DNA from: an uncultured Prevotella sp.
Lineage (GTDB): Bacteria > Bacteroidota > Bacteroidia > Bacteroidales > Bacteroidaceae
Assembly: GCA_900765465.1 (NCBI GenBank)
Contig: CAAFRM010000150.1
Span: 1-11,619, forward strand
Direction of reading: 5' to 3'
DNA: 11,619 nucleotides
The position numbers and the translations under genes are program-made. Of this stretch, positions 7,012-11,619 are shown in pieces. Every line of letters starts with the position of its first letter. Within the stretch, counting starts at the first letter, position 1. The notes beneath the pieces are model-generated. The model worked only from the letters and a program-made list of their open reading frames with translations. It was not told where the DNA came from and ran no database searches.

Positions 7012-7482
7012 ATGCTTATGGAAACACACACAATGTTAGAACTGGAGAGGATGCAGCAGATGCTCCTCTCCACTCACTTCGCCCTCGGAGAGTTTCTCCG
7101 CTCGGGCACCGCCATCAAGTATGGCATCGACAACACTCCACAAAGCTCCATGGTCATCATCCGTCTGATGATGCTGTGCGAGCAGGTACTGGAACCACTT
7201 CGCCTGCATTGCGGCATCATCACCATCACGAGCGGGTATCGCTGTCCGCAGCTCAACCTCGCCGTACATGGCGTACCGGGAAGTCAGCACACCCTGGGCG
7301 AGGCTGCCGACATCTTCATCCCGAACGAGGAGATTCTGGCGAAGTACAGAAAATTCATAGAATCGAGCTGCACCTTCGACCAGCTGATCCTGGAGCCTCG
7401 CGGCGCCTCTCCCGGCAATCACCGCTGGCTGCACGTAAGCTACACCATGCGGCGGAAGAATCGTCAGCAGGTATTGATGTAA
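7012..7482 (+). CDS. M15 family zinc D-Ala-D-Ala carboxypeptidase-like peptidase (endolysin-like)
   Basis: This peptidase of up to 156 aa resembles the M15A (peptidase M15_3) group that cleaves peptide stems of peptidoglycan. Zinc ligands are visible in SQHTLGEAAD (H93 and D100, the SxHxxGxAxD motif) and WLHVSY (H141). The fold markers ITSGYRCPQLN (72-82) and FDQLILE (122-128) are also present. The length is normal for a single-domain phage endolysin or for the peptidases found in Bacteroidota mobile elements. There is no signal peptide, so the enzyme cannot reach the wall by Sec and would need a holin-like helper or cell lysis. ATG codons occur at 7012, 7018 and 7033. None has a clear Shine-Dalgarno site, so the start is uncertain by up to seven residues. 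It is the first gene behind its own promoter and lies upstream of the smalltalk gene. Confidence 0.87.
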   Translation: MLMETHTMLELERMQQMLLSTHFALGEFLRSGTAIKYGIDNTPQSSMVIIRLMMLCEQVLEPLRLHCGIITITSGYRCPQLNLAVHGVPGSQHTLGEAADIFIPNEEILAKYRKFIESSCTFDQLILEPRGASPGNHRWLHVSYTMRRKNRQQVLM

Positions 7483-7484
7483 AA

Positions 7485-7527
7485 TTTTCTAATAACCTGA
7501 TAAAAAGAGATGATTTTTTCTAATAAC
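7485..7527. repeat. 12-bp direct repeat between peptidase and smalltalk genes
   Basis: TTTTCTAATAAC occurs at 7485-7496 and again at 7516-7527, 31 bp apart, in the AT-rich leader before the smalltalk gene. No function is evident; it may be a duplication or a weak regulatory site. Confidence 0.5.
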
Positions 7528-7543
7528 ATTAAAATAAACAGAA

Positions 7544-7548
7544 AGGAG
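7544..7548 (+). promoter_or_regulatory. Canonical Shine-Dalgarno site of the smalltalk gene
   Basis: AGGAG within GAAAGGAGAT lies 7 nt before the ATG at 7556. Strong Shine-Dalgarno sites are rare in Bacteroidota and most other genes here lack one. It fixes the start of this very short gene and predicts efficient translation. Confidence 0.75.
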
Positions 7549-7555
7549 ATACAAA

Positions 7556-7654
7556 ATGAAGAAAGACACATGGAAAACCGTTATCCAGATTGCGATTTCT
7601 ATTCTCACGGCGATTGCCACCACCCTGGGGGTAACCTCGTGCATGGGTAGCTAA
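7556..7654 (+). CDS. Smalltalk protein (32-aa membrane peptide / putative lipopeptide)
   Basis: The frame from ATG 7556 to TAA 7652-7654 encodes 32 residues: a charged start (MKKDTWKTV), a hydrophobic segment (IQIAISILTAIATTLGV) and the end TSCMGS. I recognise it as the 'smalltalk protein' family, a tiny conserved Bacteroidota protein usually encoded beside HU-like and amidase genes; its function is not known. VTSC fits a lipobox, so cleavage before Cys29 would leave a mature lipidated tetrapeptide, CMGS. Without processing it would be a single-span membrane peptide. It lies between a signal-less peptidase and an HU-like gene. By analogy with holins and colicin-release lipoproteins it could help the peptidase cross the membrane; that is inference. 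The strong Shine-Dalgarno site supports a real, translated gene. Confidence 0.88.
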   Translation: MKKDTWKTVIQIAISILTAIATTLGVTSCMGS

Positions 7655-7688
7655 CGCAGAGAAATCTGCGTCATCTGCGAAATCTGCG
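7654..7688. repeat. TCTGCG 9-bp tandem repeats with a GAAA-loop hairpin
   Basis: ACGCAGA (7654-7660) pairs with TCTGCGT (7665-7671) around a GAAA tetraloop, directly at the smalltalk stop. TCTGCG then recurs at 7665, 7674 and 7683, every 9 bp. A stem with a GNRA loop is stable in RNA. It could slow 3' decay or attenuate between smalltalk and HU, but a TGAC break before the A-rich run and the absence of T residues argue against an intrinsic terminator. Confidence 0.65.
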
Positions 7689-7741
7689 TGACAAAAAAAC
7701 GATGAAGAAAGAAAAATGAATGTTTAACCCTTTAAATCTAA

Positions 7742-8377
7742 ATGAGTATGGCAAAATTCAGAAAAGTGAAGAACAACCGCAAGAACTCCCCTACCAGGGG
7801 AATGATCTACGGTAGAGCAGTAGTGAACAGAGTGGTGCACACCTCAGCCATCGCCAAGAAGATTACCGAGCGATGCACCGTTACCGAACCGGACATCCTG
7901 GCCGTGATCAACGCCCTGATGACAGAGATCTCAGCCAACATCTCCGAAGGCAACAAGGTGGTGCTCGACAACTTCGGAAGCTTCAAGCTCGGCATCAGAA
8001 CTTCCCCAGCCGTAAGCGCCAGAAAGTTCACCCAAGCCAACATCAAGGCTATGTACATCATCTACTCACCTTATTCTGTCATGGACCAGGGCAAGCGAGT
8101 AAAGCCGATGCTCAGTGGCATCAAGATGGAGGAGATGACCGAGTACAACGGCATCGAAGACAAGGAAAATGGCGGCGGAACTTCAGGCGGCACTTCAGGC
8201 GGAGGAACTTCAGGCGGAACCGATAAGGACAATACCGGTGATACATCCGGCGGCACCGACAAGGACAACCCAAGCAGCGGCAACACCCCATCAGGCGGCA
8301 ACACCCCATCAGGCGGCACCGGAAAGGATAACACCGGAGACGGTGAAGGCGGCGGAGGCGACAATGTAAATTTCTAA
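7742..8377 (+). CDS. HU-like DNA-binding protein with glycine-rich tail (HU-HIG type)
   Basis: This 211-aa protein has an HU/IHF-like domain at residues about 1-130. Typical signs are the alternating helices (EPDILAVINALMTEISANISEGN), the VVLDNFGSFKLGI strand pair with its GSF turn, and a divergent basic arm around SARKF. Bacteroidota carry a distinct group in which HU is fused to a winged helix, Ig domain or glycine-rich tail (HU-HIG), and this one fits. Residues 144-211 are a low-complexity Gly/Thr/Ser/Asp tail with repeated TSGG, TDKDN and NTPSGG units. HU proteins bend DNA, and a partner role for the repeat array upstream is possible. The start at 7742 (MSMAK) is used; the ATG at 7748 (MAK) is equally plausible. 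It is the last gene before the terminator at 8382 and probably belongs to the operon starting near 7000. Confidence 0.88.
   Translation: MSMAKFRKVKNNRKNSPTRGMIYGRAVVNRVVHTSAIAKKITERCTVTEPDILAVINALMTEISANISEGNKVVLDNFGSFKLGIRTSPAVSARKFTQANIKAMYIIYSPYSVMDQGKRVKPMLSGIKMEEMTEYNGIEDKENGGGTSGGTSGGGTSGGTDKDNTGDTSGGTDKDNPSSGNTPSGGNTPSGGTGKDNTGDGEGGGGDNVNF
8170..8374. repeat. Low-complexity repeats encoding the Gly-rich HU tail
   Basis: An 18-bp unit (CAACACCCCATCAGGCGG) occurs twice in tandem at 8281-8298 and 8299-8316. Shorter GGCGGAACTTCA-like units fill 8171-8220. All units are multiples of three bases, so length changes keep the frame, and the tail length is probably variable between strains. Confidence 0.82.
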
Positions 8378-8381
8378 AATC

Positions 8382-8423
8382 AAGACTGAGCATTCCAAAA
8401 GGGATGCCCAGTCTTCTTTTTTT
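8382..8423 (+). terminator. Intrinsic terminator closing the island
   Basis: AAGACTGAGCAT (8382-8393) pairs with ATGCCCAGTCTT (8404-8415) apart from one A-C mismatch. It has a 10-nt loop and is followed by a C and seven T. It starts five bases after the HU stop codon and separates the island from the next operon. Confidence 0.88.
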
Positions 8424-8482
8424 CCTACCCCATCTAACAAATAATCAGAAACATAAATAATATGCAAATAAAGTGGAAAATG

Positions 8483-8514
8483 TTTGGTGCTTTCAAGTTT
8501 TCTGCGTAACTTTG
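8483..8514 (+). promoter_or_regulatory. Promoter of the PCMD lipoprotein operon
   Basis: TTTG (8483-8486), a 20-bp spacer and TAACTTTG (8507-8514) match the Bacteroidota consensus exactly. The predicted leader is about 60 nt. A purine-rich AAAGGAAAGG lies just before the ATG at 8584. Confidence 0.87.
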
Positions 8515-8583
8515 CAACCAGAAAATTGAATCATCAGCGGATATCCCAAAAAGATAACGCTCTTATATAATAAAGGAAAGGAT

Positions 8584-9771
8584 ATGAAGACAATGGGTTT
8601 TAGAAAATTTATAACGCTATCTTTATCGACGGTTTGCGCCCTATCACTCAGTTCATGCTTCAAGGATGAACCCCTCAATGCCGAATGCGACATCGAGCAG
8701 GCATACATCCACCCAGGAGGCTGGCTGAAGCTGTGGTTCACAAACGCATCGGATACGCTCGTCAACGTGCAGAGCGACCAGGACAAGATAGAATTCACCA
8801 TGAAGCCATCCGCCAGTCTCAAGAAGCAGGCACCGATGTTCCGGCTCACTCCTGGAGCCACCATCCAGCCGGAAAGCGGAAGTGTACACGATTTCTCCAA
8901 AGGTCCTGTTACATACGTGGTTACATCGGAAGACAAGCAGTGGATCCGCACCTATCAGGTGAGCATCAAGAAGGGTCAGACCACCATGAGCAAGGAGTTT
9001 GAATTCGATTTCGAAAACGCATACCTCAGCAAGGGATACTACAACTGGCAGGAAAACTGGAATGGTGATCTTCTCGACATCTGGGCAACCGGAAACCCGG
9101 GATTCAAGATCAGCAACCCATCGGCAAAACCGGAGGAATATCCTACCGTGATGACAGAAGACGGCTATCAGGACAAGGGCGTGAAGCTCACCACCCAGCG
9201 CACCAGCAAGCTTGCCGATATGGTACACAAGCCTATCGCTGCCGGCAACCTCTTCATCGGACAGTTTGATGCCACCGATGCCCTGCGCGATGCAATGAAG
9301 GCCACCAAGTTCGGTCGCCCATTCAGCTTCAGCGCCAAACCGGAGAAGCTGGAAGGCTGGTACAAGTATCAGGCTGGCGAGAAATTCACCGACAAGGATA
9401 TGAACGAACTGAACCGACATGACTACGGAACCATCTACGCCGTGCTCTACGAGAACATCGACGAGAATGGAAATGCAGTAATGCTCTATGGCGATAACGT
9501 ACAGAGCAGCAAGCAGATAGTAGCTCTCGCACTGGTAGGCGAAACCCGCGATGACAACGGAAAGACAGCCATCGGAAACACACCGGAATGGCATCACTTC
9601 TGCGTAGATTTCGATTATCAATCCTACGGCAAGACCATCGACCCCGTGAAGCTGAAGAATGGCGGCTACAGTCTCTCCATCGTCTGCTCATCCAGTTCTG
9701 ATGGTGCCAACTTCCTGGGAGCTGTAGGCAGCACCCTCTGGGTGGATAGTTTCAAACTGATTTGCAAATAA
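8584..9771 (+). CDS. PCMD domain-containing lipoprotein
   Basis: This 395-aa lipoprotein has a signal peptide and lipobox LSSC, giving a lipidated Cys25 followed by FKDEP. Residues about 30-135 form an Ig-like/beta N-terminal region (QAYIHPGGWLKLWF through YQVSIKK). Residues about 138-395 resemble the PCMD family (putative carbohydrate metabolism domain). Its marks are FDFENAYLSKGYYNWQENWNGDLLDIWATGNPGFKISN-type openings (seen here from residue 141), an EWHHFCVDFDY strand and the closing LWVDSFKLIC. Such proteins are surface or periplasmic lipoproteins in Bacteroidota; binding or processing of glycans is proposed but not shown. It is the first gene of a two-gene operon with the beta-barrel protein, 8 nt downstream. 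ATG 8584 is preceded by purine-rich sequence; the ATG at 8593 would shorten the signal peptide. Confidence 0.82.
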   Translation: MKTMGFRKFITLSLSTVCALSLSSCFKDEPLNAECDIEQAYIHPGGWLKLWFTNASDTLVNVQSDQDKIEFTMKPSASLKKQAPMFRLTPGATIQPESGSVHDFSKGPVTYVVTSEDKQWIRTYQVSIKKGQTTMSKEFEFDFENAYLSKGYYNWQENWNGDLLDIWATGNPGFKISNPSAKPEEYPTVMTEDGYQDKGVKLTTQRTSKLADMVHKPIAAGNLFIGQFDATDALRDAMKATKFGRPFSFSAKPEKLEGWYKYQAGEKFTDKDMNELNRHDYGTIYAVLYENIDENGNAVMLYGDNVQSSKQIVALALVGETRDDNGKTAIGNTPEWHHFCVDFDYQSYGKTIDPVKLKNGGYSLSIVCSSSSDGANFLGAVGSTLWVDSFKLICK

Positions 9772-9779
9772 GAAGAAAA

Positions 9780-10571
9780 ATGAAAAAGATAACAGTACTG
9801 GCACTCCTGCTGGCATGCAGCGCTGCTTCATGGGCAGGAGACAAGAATAGTGCCTGGAACAAATATCTCCACGGCTATGAGTATCAGGCACGCGTGGCGT
9901 ATAACCTGGGCGGCACCGCCCCTATCGGCATGCCTGCCACCATCCGCACGCTTCACAGCTACACCCTTCGCCCTAACTTCAGTCTGGGCGTGGATGCCTA
10001 TCACCCACTCTCCGGAAACTGGGGTTTCGTGGGAGGAATCCGCTTCGAGAACAAGAGCATGAAGACCGATGCGGGCGTTAAGAACTACTATATGAAGATA
10101 GTTCGTGGCGGCGAGGAGCTGCAGGGCATCTTTACGGGCGATGTAGTGACCAAGGTGGATATGAGTCTCATCACCGTTCCGATTCAGGCAACATACGATG
10201 TCTGCGATAATCTCCGCTTCAAGCTGGGTCCATACGTAAGCTATGTTACCTCGAAGAAGTTTGAGGGCTGGGCATACAATGGTTATCTCCGCCGCCAGGA
10301 GGAGGGTCATCCCAAGGGAGACCCTACGGGACAGAAGGTAATGCTGGGCGAAAAGGAAGGCGAACGTGGTGATTACGATTTCAGCGATGATATGCGCAAC
10401 TGGCAGGTGGGCGTAGATTTCGGAATAGACTGGCGATTGAACAACCGTTGGGGAATCTGTGCTGATCTGAGCTGGGGTCTGAACGGCATCTTCAAGAAGG
10501 ATTTCGAGACCATCGAGCAGACGATGTATCCTATCTACGGCAGCATCGGCATCACGTATCAGCTGAAGTAA
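9780..10571 (+). CDS. Outer-membrane beta-barrel (porin-like) protein
   Basis: The frame is open further upstream, but ATG 9780 (MKKITVLALLLACSAASWA) gives a clean Sec signal peptide with a probable cleavage after SWA, so I use it (263 aa). The mature part alternates hydrophobic and polar residues. It shows barrel strands such as YQARVAYNLGG, FSLGVDAYHPLSGNWGFVGGIRFE, WQVGVDFGIDWRLNNRWGI and the final YGSIGITYQLK, with an aromatic near the C-terminus as usual for barrel insertion. It resembles the OMP_b-brl / 'porin family' proteins of Bacteroidota. It begins 8 nt after the PCMD lipoprotein stop and is almost certainly cotranscribed, so the two may form a surface pair. The substrate is unknown. 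Confidence 0.8.
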   Translation: MKKITVLALLLACSAASWAGDKNSAWNKYLHGYEYQARVAYNLGGTAPIGMPATIRTLHSYTLRPNFSLGVDAYHPLSGNWGFVGGIRFENKSMKTDAGVKNYYMKIVRGGEELQGIFTGDVVTKVDMSLITVPIQATYDVCDNLRFKLGPYVSYVTSKKFEGWAYNGYLRRQEEGHPKGDPTGQKVMLGEKEGERGDYDFSDDMRNWQVGVDFGIDWRLNNRWGICADLSWGLNGIFKKDFETIEQTMYPIYGSIGITYQLK

Positions 10572-10590
10572 CAGATCATATTCTGCTGAA

Positions 10591-10632
10591 GCTATCTATA
10601 TAATAATGTACGCGTACATTAATATATATAGC
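10591..10632. promoter_or_regulatory. Large imperfect palindrome with an 18-bp perfect core
   Basis: TAATGTACGCGTACATTA (10604-10621) is a perfect 18-bp palindrome. Flanking GCTAT at 10591-10595 and ATAGC at 10628-10632 extend it to 42 bases with small bulges. It lies between the beta-barrel gene and the next lipoprotein. No T-run follows (CCAAAGAGAG), so an intrinsic terminator is unlikely, and a dimeric regulator's operator is the better guess. I see no TAnnTTTG element in 10572-10692, so the promoter of the next gene is not identified. Confidence 0.65.
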
Positions 10633-10692
10633 CAAAGAGAGATAAAAAGATAAAAAACAACAATTATTCATTAACAAAAAAAGAGAAGAAAA

Positions 10693-11451
10693 ATGAAAAA
10701 GTTTATTTATTTGATGGCCATGGTTTGCACCCTTGGCTTCTTCACTGCTTGTAGCAGCGATGATGACAATGACGAGAAGGGATTTGTACGCAACGAGAAG
10801 ATTGAAGGCACCTGGAAGGTACAGGAGGCTGGTATGGATCCAACAACTTACCAGGCAACAGGTTCAATAGTATTAAACTGGGAAGGTTCTAACGATGCAG
10901 TTATCGAAATTCCAGGTCTCTTTGATGAGCCATATCCAGTAAAGGATGCCATCTCAATGGTTCCAATGCTGCTCAACAGCCAGCTCAGAAGCGTTCTGCA
11001 GGATGTAACCTTCAATGAGAAGGGTCAGATTTCTGCAACCTACAAGGAAGAGGCTGATGACAAGGACTGGAAGGTAGCTAACGATTACGCTACATACAAG
11101 GTGGTTAACGAGAATATGATTACCTTGTTCCTGAACACAGCCAAGATTACAGAAGACATCGACGATGCTCAGGAGAAGGCTATGGTAGCCGGCATGTTGG
11201 ATCAGTTTAAGACCGGTATTCCAGTACACGTATCTTATCCAGCAGCCAACAAGGTATATTTCTATGTTGACAAGGATTTCGTAGCTCCTATCATCGCCAT
11301 GCTTTATGCTCAGGTTAACAAGATTCCTACTACAGGTATGGACAAGGATGATTTGGCAAAATTCCTGATTTTGAAGACTGTTGTAAACCAGCTTCCTACC
11401 ATCATGGAAAAGACCACCAAGTTCGAGGCAGGTCTTGAGTTGATGAAGTAA
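10693..11451 (+). CDS. Lipoprotein, possibly lipocalin-like (DUF4923/DUF4925-like)
   Basis: This 252-aa lipoprotein starts MKKFIYLMAMVCTLGFFTAC, so Cys20 would be lipidated, followed by an acidic stretch (SSDDDNDEKG) like the export signal of surface lipoproteins in this phylum. The body begins KIEGTWKVQEAG, a GTW motif typical of lipocalin-like Bacteroidota families, with further strands (VTFNEKGQISATYKE, ANDYATYKVVNENMITLFL) and a helical C-terminal half (ISMVPMLL earlier, MVAGMLDQFK, LAKFLILKTVVNQL). I place it loosely with DUF4923/DUF4925-type proteins; this is recognition by style only. Codon use (GCT, GGT, CCA, TCT) resembles rpsA more than the flanking genes, suggesting high expression. 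It stands alone between a palindrome and a terminator. Confidence 0.75.
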   Translation: MKKFIYLMAMVCTLGFFTACSSDDDNDEKGFVRNEKIEGTWKVQEAGMDPTTYQATGSIVLNWEGSNDAVIEIPGLFDEPYPVKDAISMVPMLLNSQLRSVLQDVTFNEKGQISATYKEEADDKDWKVANDYATYKVVNENMITLFLNTAKITEDIDDAQEKAMVAGMLDQFKTGIPVHVSYPAANKVYFYVDKDFVAPIIAMLYAQVNKIPTTGMDKDDLAKFLILKTVVNQLPTIMEKTTKFEAGLELMK

Positions 11452-11492
11452 AGCGGAAAAGGTTATAAGCTCCCGAAAGGCTGATAAATAAT

Positions 11493-11536
11493 AAAATCCC
11501 CATTTATCCTTTGATGGATAGCTGGGGATTTTTTTT
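11493..11536. terminator. Intrinsic terminator after the lipoprotein gene
   Basis: AAAATCCCCA (11493-11502 region) pairs with TGGGGATTTT (11523-11532). A second inner stem, TATCC (11505-11509) with GGATA (11516-11520), closes a 6-nt loop. The T-run extends to 11536. The A-run on the other side gives a T-run on the minus strand, so it may also terminate the convergent gene ending at 11549. Confidence 0.9.
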
Positions 11537-11548
11537 GCTTTTTATAAG

Positions 11549-11619
11549 TTATTCTTCTTGTTTCCAAAAGCTGGATGGGTTCTTTCTCATATCCCAAATA
11601 TCTACGAAATGAACTTCAT
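11549..11619 (-). CDS. C-terminal end of an unidentified gene (cut by window edge)
   Basis: On the minus strand the window end is open and encodes EVHFVDIWDMRKNPSSFWKQEE before a TAA at 11549-11551. The sequence is protein-like (hydrophobic strand, then a DxRxNP-type turn and a polar end) and stops just beyond the terminator, as a convergent gene would. The VDIWDxRxNP ending reminds me of RelE/ParE-type toxin C-termini in Bacteroidota, but 23 residues are too few to assign it. Confidence 0.5.
   Translation of the reverse strand, partial: EVHFVDIWDMRKNPSSFWKQEE

Noticed and set aside
2153..8430. Complete prophage or integrated element with att sites
   Set aside because: I found no integrase, terminase, capsid, tail or relaxase gene and no long direct repeats at the island's edges. 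Only phage-like functions are present.

Overview
The window reads as chromosomal DNA of a Bacteroidota bacterium, most likely a gut Prevotella/Segatella (P. copri-like). The evidence is the Bacteroidota promoter pattern (TTTG or TTG, about 20 bp, then TAnnTTTG) before several genes, the A-rich leaders with few Shine-Dalgarno sites, and Bacteroidota-type families: smalltalk protein, HU with a glycine-rich tail, PCMD lipoprotein and a PDDEXK_2/Rpn nuclease. The species is inference.

Layout. (1) 1-1005 holds the C-terminal two thirds of ribosomal protein S1 (rpsA), cut by the window edge. It ends at a strong hairpin that probably also stops the convergent gene. (2) 1112-2152 on the minus strand is an Rpn/PDDEXK_2 'transposase-family' nuclease whose C-terminal coiled coil is built from near-identical 42-bp tandem repeats, with a clear promoter at 2199-2230. 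(3) 2388-8377 on the plus strand is a compact accessory island. It contains a small protein with an XRE-like helix-turn-helix, an unknown 350-aa protein overlapping it by ATGA, a T7 gp4/Twinkle-like primase-helicase, an unknown 143-aa protein, then a 22-bp-period array of direct and inverted repeats. After the array come a second promoter, an M15 peptidase without a signal peptide, a 32-aa smalltalk protein and an HU-HIG protein, closed by an intrinsic terminator. (4) 8584-10571 is a two-gene surface operon: a PCMD-type lipoprotein and an outer-membrane beta-barrel protein. (5) 10693-11451 encodes a further lipoprotein behind an 18-bp perfect palindrome and before a terminator. (6) 11549-11619 on the minus strand is the C-terminal end of another gene.

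The island is the most interesting part. It combines a regulator with candidate operators, a phage-type replication enzyme, an iteron-like repeat array, and a separately promoted cell-wall hydrolase, tiny lipoprotein and nucleoid-protein set. That looks like the replication and lysis halves of a small phage or satellite without integrase, capsid or tail genes. As I recall, Bacteroides and Prevotella chromosomes often carry a related cluster of VirE/DUF3987 primase, HU-like protein, smalltalk and amidase. This version appears to use a T7-type primase-helicase and an M15 peptidase instead. Whether it replicates, lyses cells or is domesticated cannot be told from the sequence.
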